Source: Akkermansiaceae bacterium (lineage in GTDB: Bacteria; Verrucomicrobiota; Verrucomicrobiia; Verrucomicrobiales; Akkermansiaceae). From it: DNA of 13,199 bases. The stretch spans positions 1 to 13,199 of the forward strand of contig JAQGPE010000382.1 in assembly GCA_028293225.1 (NCBI GenBank). The letters run 5' to 3'. Below the pieces are notes generated by a model. The model was given only the letters and a program-made list of their open reading frames with translations, was not told the DNA's origin and searched no databases. The translations under genes and the position numbers were made by a program. The first letter of the stretch is position 1, and each line of letters opens with the position of its first letter. Shown here in pieces: positions 7,255-13,199 of this stretch.

Positions 7255-8366
7255 ACGATCTCCAGCTCGAAGTATCCGTCGATGACCAGCAACTCCGCGT
7301 CATCCGCGGCTCCTCCGTCGAGCGGACCTTCCCGATTTCCACCTCCGCGAAAGGAGTCGGCTTCATTCCCAACAGCTATCGCACCCCGACCGGCCGCTTC
7401 GAAATCGCCGACAAGATCGGCGCCGGCCTGCCCGTGGGCACGGTCTTTTCCTCCCGCCAGCCGGTCGGCCGATGGCAGCCGGGAGATGACTCCGCCTCCG
7501 ACCTGATCCTCACCCGGATCCTGCGAATCCAGGGCCTGGAACCGGAGAATGCGAACTCCTACGAGCGCTACATCTACGTCCACGGCACCAACCAGGAAGA
7601 GCTGCTCGGCTCGCCCGCCAGCGAGGGCTGCATCCGCCTGTCGAATGCGGACATGCTCACCCTCTTCGACCTCGTGGAGCCGGGCACTCCGCTCCACATC
7701 GTCCCGCCGGTCCGGAAACGCGGCAAGTTGATCTTCTTCGACTGTGACTCGACCCTTTCGACCATCGAGGGGATCGACGAACTGGGCCGCTCCCGGGGCC
7801 CCGAAGTCTTCGCCCTGGTTGAGGAACTGACCAATCAGGCGATGAGCGGCCAGATCCCGATCAACGAAGTCTTCCAGCGCCGCATGGAAATCATCCGTCC
7901 GGACCGCGCCACCGCGGAGGAAGTGGCCGCACTGTATGTCCGCACCATCGTCCCCGGCATCAGGGCGACCCTGGATCTTCTCAGAAGCCGCGGATGGACC
8001 CCCGTGATCCTCTCCGGGGGCTTCGCTCCGCTCATCATGCCTCTCGCCCGGGAACTGGGAATCCGCCACGTCGAGGCCGTGCCTCTGTTTTTCGACGCGG
8101 ATGGTAACTACGCCGGATACGGCATCGACTACCCCACCACGCGCAACGGCGGTAAGCCGGAGATCATCCGTTCGTGGAAGGAGGCCATGCTGCCGGAAGC
8201 GGTCATCATGGTCGGAGACGGCATCTCGGACCTTGAGGCCCGCAGTGAGACCGACTGCTTCATCGGCTTCGGCGGGGTCGTCCGGCGACCTGCGATTCAA
8301 GCAGCAGCAGACCTTTGGCTGACCGATATGTCCGATTTTGGGAATGTTGCGTCTGCGATTCTATGA
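7251..8366 (+). CDS. Fusion: YkuD L,D-transpeptidase plus SerB-type phosphoserine phosphatase
   Basis: The 371-residue protein has two enzyme domains. Residues 1 to about 150 are a YkuD L,D-transpeptidase with His111 in YVHGTNQEE and catalytic-type Cys127 in PASEGCIRL; the usual SHGC is SEGC here. There is no signal peptide or membrane segment, which is odd for an enzyme that normally acts on peptidoglycan outside the cytoplasm. Residues about 158-371 are a HAD-IB phosphoserine phosphatase close in pattern to the human PSPH type: FDCDSTL with Asp164/Asp166, EGIDELG, LSGGF (Ser255), Lys302 in NGGKPEII, and GDGISD with Asp323/Asp327, then FIGFGG. This domain should dephosphorylate L-phosphoserine to serine in the cytoplasm. 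The ATG at 7251 overlaps the synthase stop; the frame is open upstream but would intrude on the synthase. The 3' end carries the first copy of a 17-base repeat (8331). Whether both domains are active is unproven. Confidence 0.85.
   Translation: MNDLQLEVSVDDQQLRVIRGSSVERTFPISTSAKGVGFIPNSYRTPTGRFEIADKIGAGLPVGTVFSSRQPVGRWQPGDDSASDLILTRILRIQGLEPENANSYERYIYVHGTNQEELLGSPASEGCIRLSNADMLTLFDLVEPGTPLHIVPPVRKRGKLIFFDCDSTLSTIEGIDELGRSRGPEVFALVEELTNQAMSGQIPINEVFQRRMEIIRPDRATAEEVAALYVRTIVPGIRATLDLLRSRGWTPVILSGGFAPLIMPLARELGIRHVEAVPLFFDADGNYAGYGIDYPTTRNGGKPEIIRSWKEAMLPEAVIMVGDGISDLEARSETDCFIGFGGVVRRPAIQAAADLWLTDMSDFGNVASAIL
8331..8347 (+). repeat. 17-base repeat, copy 1 (inside the phosphatase 3' end)
   Basis: tccgattttgggaatgt lies in frame as SDFGNV near the C-terminus of the transpeptidase/phosphatase. 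Near-identical copies occur at 8543 (two mismatches) and 8751 (one mismatch), about 210 bases apart. Confidence 0.7.
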
Positions 8367-8417
8367 CCTCTGACGCGTTCGCGTAGGGCCCTTGACCCGC
8401 TCACGATGCCTCCAAAT

Positions 8418-8467
8418 CGGCGCTGGGCCGGGAGCGAATCACGCCCCGGACAGCGCCGTTTTATATA
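8418..8467 (+). terminator. Terminator of the ftsY / synthase / transpeptidase-phosphatase group
   Basis: A long GC-rich hairpin has an outer stem cggcgctg (8418-8425) with cagcgccg (8451-8458), an inner stem ccggg (8428-8432) with cccgg (8445-8449), and a gcg/cgc tip. It is followed by ttttatata (8459-8467). It starts 51 bases after the stop codon. Confidence 0.85.
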
Positions 8468-8542
8468 GCACTGCCATCCTTTCAGTAATTCACTGATTTT
8501 CAGGTAGTCATGCCTTCTATTCGCTATTACGCCTGACTAAGG

Positions 8543-8559
8543 TCGGATTTTGGGCATGT
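8543..8559 (+). repeat. 17-base repeat, copy 2
   Basis: tcggattttgggcatgt differs from copy 1 at two positions. If read in the same frame as copy 1 it gives SDFGHVII and then a stop. A shorter resemblance to copy 1 continues upstream (ctgac... in both) with small gaps. Confidence 0.65.
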
Positions 8560-8602
8560 CATTATTTAAAAAAATCCGCTTCCGGAATGGTGAGAATTTG
8601 AT

Positions 8603-8636
8603 GATGAGTTTTACCCCGCATGTGTGACAACTCATC
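8603..8636. promoter_or_regulatory. 8-bp inverted repeat (possible operator or hairpin)
   Basis: gatgagtt (8603-8610) and aactcatc (8629-8636) are perfect inverted copies separated by 18 bases. They lie upstream of the promoter candidate at 8704, so either an operator or an RNA hairpin is possible. No protein is known to bind it. Confidence 0.35.
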
Positions 8637-8703
8637 GAAACCGCCTTCTCCGCCTTGAGGTCGATCTAAATGTGGCTACTTCGCCTCAATCCAAATACTC
8701 CTG

Positions 8704-8733
8704 TTGATTTTAAGTGAATTATGCACGTAAAAT
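8704..8733 (+). promoter_or_regulatory. Candidate sigma-70 promoter for the small HTH gene
   Basis: TTGATT (8704-8709) and TAAAAT (8728-8733) are separated by 18 bases; the -35 matches four and the -10 five of six consensus positions. Transcription would begin near 8740, leaving a leader of about 155 bases that contains repeat copy 3 and three small hairpins. Confidence 0.5.
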
Positions 8734-8750
8734 CCCGTAGAGTTCCAGAG

Positions 8751-8767
8751 TCCGATTTTGGTAATGT
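8751..8767 (+). repeat. 17-base repeat, copy 3 (in the predicted leader)
   Basis: tccgattttggtaatgt differs from copy 1 at one position. Read in the copy 1 frame it gives SDFGNVVIPWKYLTF and a stop at 8796-8798. It lies about 11 bases after the predicted transcription start of the small HTH gene. Confidence 0.65.
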
Positions 8768-8868
8768 CGTCATTCCATGGAAATATTTAACCTTTTAAGA
8801 GCCGTCACGTAGTTCTACGCACACATGAATAAAATGTGTCTGAATTAGATTTTTACTTGCATGAATCT

Positions 8869-8884
8869 GTCTAGCAGGGTAGAC
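8869..8884 (+). promoter_or_regulatory. Leader hairpin presenting an AGGG sequence
   Basis: gtcta (8869-8873) pairs with tagac (8880-8884) around the loop gcaggg, 10 bases before the ATG. The AGGG in the loop is the only Shine-Dalgarno-like sequence here and lies about 15 bases from the start, so folding could affect ribosome access. Two further hairpins precede it: cgtag/ctacg at 8808-8819 and acacat/atgtgt at 8821-8839. Confidence 0.4.
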
Positions 8885-8894
8885 CAACGACGTC

Positions 8895-9239
8895 ATGAGC
8901 AACTCCAACGTCAACGCAGCTAAGGGGCGCCGTTATACCGCGAAAGAGAAGGCGGACATCATCGCCTTCGTCGACAAAGTGAACTCCGAGAAAGGGCGTG
9001 GCGGACAGAGCGCCGCTTCGAAGAAATACAAGATCTCCCCCCTCACCATCTCCAGCTGGATTCGCTCCGGCGCGGGCAACGGCAGCGCTCCGCTGTCGCT
9101 GAGAGGCGTTGGTTCTGTAGCAGGTCCTATCGGTAAGAAGCTCTCGAAGCTCCAGGATCTCCACGACCAGATCGCCCGTGCTGAGAAGGAGCTCTCCAAG
9201 CTCAAGAGCCAGTTCGACTCCCTCAAGGGCTCCCTCTAA
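8895..9239 (+). CDS. Small HTH / coiled-coil DNA-binding-type protein
   Basis: The 114-residue basic protein has an N-terminal helix-turn-helix of the transposase/IS3-OrfA-like kind at about residues 13-57 (RRYTAKEKADIIAFV, RGGQSAASKKYKISPLTI, SSWI). A Gly/Ser-rich linker covers about 58-78, and a C-terminal coiled coil covers about 82-112 with heptad leucines (LSKLQDLH, ARAEKELSKLKSQFDSL), likely for dimerisation. There is no catalytic transposase domain and no inverted-repeat-bounded element around it, so it resembles a regulator or nucleoid-associated protein rather than an active insertion sequence. I recall similar small proteins in Verrucomicrobia and Planctomycetes but know no assigned function. 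It is transcribed alone: a promoter candidate lies at 8704 and a terminator follows at 9263. Its long AT-rich leader contrasts with its GC-rich coding region. Confidence 0.8.
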   Translation: MSNSNVNAAKGRRYTAKEKADIIAFVDKVNSEKGRGGQSAASKKYKISPLTISSWIRSGAGNGSAPLSLRGVGSVAGPIGKKLSKLQDLHDQIARAEKELSKLKSQFDSLKGSL

Positions 9240-9541
9240 TCCATTTCATCCCTCCCAACACTCGCCCGCCTCCCCCCCCCGGAACGCGGGCGTTTTTGTG
9301 TTCCGGAACCGGCTTTCCGATAACAGAACGGTCCGGAAGAGATAAGCGGAACAGAGGCTGAAAGCCAAACCGGATCGATGGAAAGCCGGACCGCGCAGGC
9401 CAGCGAGGCCGCCCGTTGGACCGCCTCCTCCGGCCGCCAGGGAACCCCCGCCCATCATCTCAAAATCGAGATTCCATCTAAGCGGCTGGTAATAAATGAC
9501 ATACCCGGGTTTCGAAAGCATTCCCGGTTCCTCCCCACGTC
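9240..9541. other. Convergent intergenic region
   Basis: Between the HTH gene and the oppositely oriented NUDIX gene no gene is credible. It holds the terminator at 9263-9297, a run of nine C (9272-9280), the palindrome gttccggaac (9300-9309), a 10-base inverted pair ccggctttcc (9309-9318) and ggaaagccgg (9380-9389), and cggtccgg (9329-9336) with ccggaccg (9386-9393). A weak dyad at 9503-9529 just after the NUDIX stop could end that transcript on the minus strand, but it has no clean T-run. Confidence 0.45.
9263..9297 (+). terminator. Rho-independent terminator after the HTH gene
   Basis: A 7-bp all-GC stem (cgcccgc 9263-9269 with gcgggcg 9286-9292), with a 16-base loop that includes nine C, is followed by TTTTT (9293-9297). 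It begins 24 bases after the HTH stop codon. A competing stem ccggaac (9279-9285) with gttccgg (9300-9306) overlaps it. Confidence 0.82.
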
Positions 9542-10039
9542 TCACCAGACCACGTCCCGCTCCAGATCCAGCCAGATAACATCTTCGCGATCGAAGATGA
9601 AACGGCCGAAGAAGGTCCGGCCCTCCAGGACGCATGGCAGCCAGTGGACGTCGTCGCTCCACATCCGGTCATAGGGGATGTCCCCCAGCCGGCACCAGAA
9701 CGGCTTCGCCTCCGCGGTCTCATGAGGCGTCCCAACGAAGTCACGGGCCGCGAAGACGTGGCAGAGGATGTCCGGGATGTCGGACATGGCGAAATGGAGC
9801 TCGCCGAGCTTCACAGGCCTCAGGGCCTCGATCCCCACCTCCTCCATGGTCTCCCGCAGCGCGCACTGCAGAGGGCTCTCACCAGGGTCGATCTTCCCGC
9901 CCGGGCCATTGACCTTGCCCTCGCCGATCCCCCGCTTCTTTTCGATCAGGAGGATCTCGCCGTTTTTGATCACGAACATCAGCGTCGCGATGATCTTCGG
10001 CCGCCAGCTGGCCCAGTCCACGGGTGAAGGAGTTGTCAT
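9542..10039 (-). CDS. MTH1-like NUDIX hydrolase (probable 8-oxo-dGTP diphosphatase)
   Basis: The 165-residue protein carries a complete NUDIX box at 48-70 (G-x5-E-x7-RETMEEVGI), which binds the catalytic metal. Outside the box it follows human MTH1/NUDT1 closely: KKRGIGEGKVNGPGGK with Asn44 at the place of MTH1 Asn33, GTPHETAEAKPFW, and MWSDDVHW with Trp127, Asp129 and Asp130 at the places of MTH1 Trp117, Asp119 and Asp120, which recognise the oxidised purine. It should therefore clean the nucleotide pool of 8-oxo-dGTP or related oxidised purine nucleotides in the cytoplasm; the exact substrate is inferred. The ATG at 10039 is chosen; a TTG four codons upstream (10051) is possible. It lies downstream of gcvP on the same strand, but a strong terminator separates them, so it is probably a separate transcript. 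Confidence 0.88.
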   Translation of the reverse strand: MTTPSPVDWASWRPKIIATLMFVIKNGEILLIEKKRGIGEGKVNGPGGKIDPGESPLQCALRETMEEVGIEALRPVKLGELHFAMSDIPDILCHVFAARDFVGTPHETAEAKPFWCRLGDIPYDRMWSDDVHWLPCVLEGRTFFGRFIFDREDVIWLDLERDVVW

Positions 10040-10064
10040 CGGGTTCTGCAAGATCTCGTCCCAT

Positions 10065-10105
10065 GAAAAAGCAAAGGGGCGCGGGAGGATCTCCTCCCGC
10101 GCCCC
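10065..10105 (-). terminator. Terminator of gcvP (minus strand)
   Basis: A perfect 14-bp inverted repeat (10076-10089 with 10092-10105) has only two bases at the centre. On the minus strand it is followed by TTTGCTTTTT (10075 down to 10066). It begins 18 bases beyond the gcvP stop. No T-run lies on the plus-strand side, so it acts in one direction. Confidence 0.88.
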
Positions 10106-10122
10106 ATAAGTGAATCCCCGAA

Positions 10123-12936
10123 TCAGGCGTCGGCGTAGGCCTCGACGCTATCGCAGGTGCAGACCAGGTTGCGGTCGCCATGGACGTTGTCCACACGGCC
10201 CACGGACGGCCAGAACTTGTGGCGGCGCAGATACGGCAGCGGGAAGGCCGCCTGCTCACGGGAGTAGGCGTGCGTCCACTCATCCGCGACCACGCTGTCG
10301 ACCGTGTGCGGGGCGTTCTTGAGCACGTTGTCGTGCGCGTCCGCCTCGCCATTGGCCACCGCCATGATCTCGCCGTGGATCGCCACCATGGCGTCGCAGA
10401 AGCGGTCCAGCTCGGACTTCGACTCGGACTCGGTCGGCTCGATCATCAGCGTGCCGGTAACCGGCCAGCTCATCGTCGGAGCATGGAAACCGTAGTCCAT
10501 CAGGCGCTTGGCCACATCTTCCACCGTGATGCCGCTCTTGTCGGAAAGCGGGCGCAGGTCGATGATGCACTCGTGCGCCACCAGGCCGTTCTCAGCGGTG
10601 TAGAGCACCGGGAAATAGCCGGACAGGCGCTTGGCCATGTAGTTGGCGTTCAGGATCGCCACGCCGGTGGCTTCCTTCAGCCCGGCGGCGCCCATCATGG
10701 CGATATACATCCAGGAGATGGTGTTGATCGAAGCGCTGCCCCACGGAGCCGAGCAAACCGCGCCCTTGGCTTCCGGAAGCTCCGAGTGCCCCGGCAGGAA
10801 GGGAACCAGTTGACTGGCCACGCCGATCGGGCCCACGCCCGGACCGCCGCCACCGTGAGGGATGCAGAAGGTCTTGTGCAGATTCAGGTGGCAGACGTCC
10901 GCGCCGATCCGGCCCGGGCTGGTCAGACCGACCTGGGCGTTCATGTTGGCACCGTCCATGTAGACTTGGCCACCGGCCGCGTGGATCGCTTCGCAAATTT
11001 CCACGATCGTCTCCTCGAACACGCCGTGCGTGGAGGGATAGGTCACCATCAGGGCGGCGAGGTTCTCGCGGTGCTCCTCGATCCGGGCCTTGAGGTCCGG
11101 CACGTCGATGTTGCCCTTCTCGTCGCACTTCACGCCGACCACCTTCATGCCGACCATCACCGCCGAAGCCGGGTTGGTGCCGTGGGCTGAGACCGGGATC
11201 AGACAGACCTTGCGGTGCGTGTCACCGCGCGAAAGATGATAACCGCGGATCGCCAGCAGGCCGGCGTATTCGCCCTGAGACCCGGCATTCGGCTGCAGGG
11301 AAACGGCCGCAAATCCGGTGATCTCAGCCAGCCAGTCTTCGAGCAGGCCGAGCATCTCGCGATAGCCCACGCTCTGGTCCGCCGGGGCGAACGGATGCAG
11401 CGAGGAAACTTCCGGCCAGCTCAGCGGAATCATCTCCGACGTGGCGTTCAACTTCATCGTGCAGGAGCCCAGCGGGATCATCGACTCGTTCAGAGCCAGA
11501 TCCTTCGACTCCAGGCGCTTGAGATAGCGCAGCATCTCCGTTTCGGAGTGATAGGTGTTGAAGACCTTCTGGGTCAGGAAATCGCTCTGACGGGCGAAGG
11601 AACTCTCCTTCACCTCTGCCGCCACCATGGCCGCGCCGAAGATCTCCGCCAGCGTCGCGACATCCGCGTCGGTCGCGGTTTCGTCGAAAGCGATGCCCAC
11701 CCGCTTCGCATCGATGCGGCGCAGGTTGATCCCCTTCGCCACCGCTTTCGAAATGATCGCGTCAGCCTCAGCCGTCGTCACCGTCAGGGTGTCGAAGAAC
11801 TCACCATCCTCCAGCGCCAGACCGGCAGCCTTCAACGAAGCCGCGAGGGTGGCCGTCCTGCGATGGACCTCACCGGCGATGTGCTTCAACCCTTCCGGAC
11901 CGTGATAAACGGCATACATCGAGGCCATCACCGCCAGCAGCACCTGGGCGGTGCAGATGTTGGAAGTCGCCTTGTCGCGACGGATGTGCTGCTCGCGGGT
12001 CTGCAGGGACAGGCGGAAGCCGGGCTTGCCGCGGGAGTCCACCGACACGCCGATCAGGCGGCCCGGCATCTTGCGCTTGAGCGCGTCCTGGCAGGCCATG
12101 AAGCCGGCGTGCGGGCCGCCAAAACCCATCGGCACCCCGAAACGCTGGCTGGAACCGACGCAAATATCCGCGCCGAATTCGCCCGGCGCCTTCAGCACCG
12201 TCAACGCCAGCAGGTCAGCCGCCGCGATGGTCACGGCCTTCGCCGCATGTGCCTTCGCGAAAAACTCCGTGTAGTCTTCGATCTTCCCGAGCGTGTCCGG
12301 ATACTGCACCAGCACGGCGAAAAGCCCATCGACGGAGCCCGGCTCAAAAGTCTTCCAGTCGCCCACCACCACCTCGATCCCCAACGGCTCGGCGCGCGTC
12401 TGCACCACCGCGATCGTCTGCGGATGACAGGTGTCGGCGACGAACATCGCCTTGCCCTTCGGCGCTCCGGCCAGCGCCAGGCTCATCGCCTCGGCCGCGG
12501 CGGTGCCTTCATCCAGCAGCGAGGCATTGGCGACATCGAGCCCAGTGAGCTCGATGATCATGGTCTGGAAATTCAGCAGCGCTTCCAGGCGGCCCTGGGC
12601 GATCTCCGCCTGATACGGCGTGTAGGCGGTGTACCAACCCGGGTTTTCCAGGATGTTCCGCAGGATCACGCCCGGCACGTGGGTGCCGTGGTAGCCCTGC
12701 CCGATGAAGGACTTCAGGACCTTGTTCTGCGAAAAGATCGACTTCAGCCAGCTCAGCGCTTCCGGTTCCGACTTCACCGGCGGCAGCTCCAGCTCGTGGT
12801 CCAGGCGGATTCCGGCAGGCACTGCGTCGTCGGCCAGGGCATCAAGCGAGTCATATCCGATGGAACGGAGCATATCCTCGCGATCGGAGCCAATGGCTCC
12901 CAGGTGGCGGCTACGGAAGTCGATGTGGGCTGACAT
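10123..12936 (-). CDS. gcvP: Glycine dehydrogenase (decarboxylating), single-chain P-protein
   Basis: The 937-residue product is the P-protein of the glycine cleavage system. It decarboxylates glycine with pyridoxal phosphate and passes the aminomethyl group to the lipoyl arm of GcvH in the cytoplasm. Both halves of the fused homodimer-type chain are present. The N-terminal half starts with DFRSRHLG and includes [12 protein letters not shown] and [19 protein letters not shown]. The C-terminal half has GSCTMKLNA (near 485-495), [20 protein letters not shown] and the PLP-binding lysine Lys688 in [16 protein letters not shown]. Length agrees with the usual 950 or so. The ATG at 12936 fits the family N-terminus; an upstream in-frame ATG would add 49 unrelated residues that overlap the gcvH terminator. 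gcvH lies just upstream on the same strand. No glycine riboswitch is recognisable in the leader. Confidence 0.97.
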   Translation of the reverse strand: MSAHIDFRSRHLGAIGSDREDMLRSIGYDSLDALADDAVPAGIRLDHELELPPVKSEPEALSWLKSIFSQNKVLKSFIGQGYHGTHVPGVILRNILENPGWYTAYTPYQAEIAQGRLEALLNFQTMIIELTGLDVANASLLDEGTAAAEAMSLALAGAPKGKAMFVADTCHPQTIAVVQTRAEPLGIEVVVGDWKTFEPGSVDGLFAVLVQYPDTLGKIEDYTEFFAKAHAAKAVTIAAADLLALTVLKAPGEFGADICVGSSQRFGVPMGFGGPHAGFMACQDALKRKMPGRLIGVSVDSRGKPGFRLSLQTREQHIRRDKATSNICTAQVLLAVMASMYAVYHGPEGLKHIAGEVHRRTATLAASLKAAGLALEDGEFFDTLTVTTAEADAIISKAVAKGINLRRIDAKRVGIAFDETATDADVATLAEIFGAAMVAAEVKESSFARQSDFLTQKVFNTYHSETEMLRYLKRLESKDLALNESMIPLGSCTMKLNATSEMIPLSWPEVSSLHPFAPADQSVGYREMLGLLEDWLAEITGFAAVSLQPNAGSQGEYAGLLAIRGYHLSRGDTHRKVCLIPVSAHGTNPASAVMVGMKVVGVKCDEKGNIDVPDLKARIEEHRENLAALMVTYPSTHGVFEETIVEICEAIHAAGGQVYMDGANMNAQVGLTSPGRIGADVCHLNLHKTFCIPHGGGGPGVGPIGVASQLVPFLPGHSELPEAKGAVCSAPWGSASINTISWMYIAMMGAAGLKEATGVAILNANYMAKRLSGYFPVLYTAENGLVAHECIIDLRPLSDKSGITVEDVAKRLMDYGFHAPTMSWPVTGTLMIEPTESESKSELDRFCDAMVAIHGEIMAVANGEADAHDNVLKNAPHTVDSVVADEWTHAYSREQAAFPLPYLRRHKFWPSVGRVDNVHGDRNLVCTCDSVEAYADA

Positions 12937-13074
12937 GATCAGGTGCGCCGCCGGGTGCAAATAGCGACGGCCCGCTCTCCATACTGGAAAACGCTCCGGG
13001 CGCAATCCCCACCGAACCCCCAAAATGAAAAATCTTGGCGATTCGCGCGATTTCCGAACTCCGGACCCTGCCCA

Positions 13075-13115
13075 AAAAGCCAAAAACTCCCTGCCGGAGC
13101 ACCGGCAGAGAGTTT
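13075..13115 (-). terminator. Terminator between gcvH and gcvP (minus strand)
   Basis: A 14-base stem with one mismatch (13084-13097 with 13102-13115, loop agca) lies 24 bases after the gcvH stop. On the minus strand it runs into TTTTTGGCTTTTT. It should end or attenuate gcvH transcription before gcvP, so gcvP would need its own promoter or read-through. I saw no strong promoter between 12937 and 13083. Confidence 0.8.
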
Positions 13116-13138
13116 GGAGAGATCGAGAAAAAGTAAAC

Positions 13139-13199
13139 TCAGCTGATTTGTGCGGTATAGGCCGTGGCGTCCATCAGGGCTTCCACCTGCGCCACGTCC
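13139..13199 (-). CDS. gcvH: Glycine cleavage system H protein, C-terminal end (partial)
   Basis: The last 19 codons and stop of a minus-strand gene run off the window edge. The peptide [19 protein letters not shown] fits the C-terminal helix of GcvH (compare the E. coli ending ...LLDATAYEALL), and the position directly upstream of gcvP supports this. GcvH carries the lipoyl group that shuttles between the P, T and L proteins; the lipoyl-lysine region lies outside the window. Only the short tail is visible, so the call leans on context. Confidence 0.8.
   Translation of the reverse strand, partial: DVAQVEALMDATAYTAQIS

Larger units (their letters stand above)
8367..8894. other. AT-rich 528-base intergenic region with repeats and dyads
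   Basis: No credible gene is visible on either strand. In order it holds a terminator (8418-8467); a small dyad tcagt/actga (8482-8496) followed by TTTTC; repeat copy 2 (8543); an 8-base inverted repeat gatgagtt 8603-8610 with aactcatc 8629-8636; a promoter candidate (8704-8733); repeat copy 3 (8751); and three small hairpins (8808-8819, 8821-8839, 8869-8884) before the small HTH gene. The composition is clearly richer in A and T than the flanking genes; 8821-8880 contains 20 G/C of 60 by hand count. Confidence 0.6.

Noticed and set aside
8367..8894. CRISPR array or integron attC sites
   Set aside because: There are only three 17-base copies at about 210-base spacing, far from CRISPR geometry, and I could find no paired attC core boxes.
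8895..9239. Insertion sequence
   Set aside because: Only an HTH and coiled coil are present; there is no catalytic domain, no terminal inverted repeats and no target duplication that I can see.
11215..12933. Long open frame on the plus strand opposite gcvP
   Set aside because: It lies wholly antisense to a fully conserved gcvP; its product is rich in Arg/His/Gln with no recognisable motif, as expected for the shadow of a GC-rich gene.
12937..13083. Glycine riboswitch before gcvP
   Set aside because: The leader lacks the conserved glycine-aptamer core sequences I know, and much of the space is taken by the gcvH terminator tail.
12937..13083. N-terminal extension of GcvP from the upstream in-frame ATG
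   Set aside because: The extra 49 residues do not resemble the family and the extension would begin inside the U-tract of the gcvH terminator.

Overview
The window is GC-rich chromosomal DNA that looks like a member of the Verrucomicrobia (Luteolibacter/Haloferula-like). That placement rests on gene content: a secreted DUF1080 protein, a triple-LamG surface protein with the C-terminal module ending in FFRL that is common in this phylum, a secreted SHD1-plus-metallopeptidase protein, and a small HTH/coiled-coil protein of a Verrucomicrobia/Planctomycetes type. It is inference from remembered families, not a database result. None of the assigned starts has a convincing Shine-Dalgarno sequence at normal spacing.

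Layout. (1) 86-4994, plus strand: three separately spaced genes for exported proteins: a DUF1080 3-keto-glycoside hydrolase-like protein, a three-LamG protein closed by a strong terminator, and an SHD1/gluzincin protein. (2) 5185-8366, plus strand: a compact group of a minimal FtsY (SRP receptor), an orphan beta-ketoacyl synthase with a full Cys-His-His set, and a two-domain protein that joins a signal-peptide-less YkuD L,D-transpeptidase to a phosphoserine phosphatase. The last two overlap by ATGA. A long hairpin followed by a T-rich run closes the group at 8418-8467. (3) 8367-8894: an AT-rich gap of about 530 bases with no credible ORF. It holds two later copies of a 17-base sequence whose first copy lies in the 3' end of the preceding CDS (8331, 8543, 8751), a good promoter candidate, and several small hairpins. 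It leads into a small DNA-binding-type gene (8895-9239) with its own terminator. (4) 9542-13199, minus strand: the end of gcvH, a terminator, gcvP (single-chain glycine decarboxylase), another terminator, and an MTH1-like NUDIX hydrolase.

How the genes fit together. gcvH and gcvP belong to the glycine cleavage system; gcvT is not in the window. FtsY is housekeeping protein targeting. The synthase and the transpeptidase/phosphatase are probably co-translated, but no shared pathway can be proved from the sequence. Phosphoserine phosphatase makes serine, which is linked to glycine metabolism through serine hydroxymethyltransferase, but it sits in a separate, convergent unit from the gcv genes. 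The most unusual items are the transpeptidase/phosphatase fusion, the orphan synthase coupled to it, and the repeat-bearing AT-rich leader before the small HTH gene.
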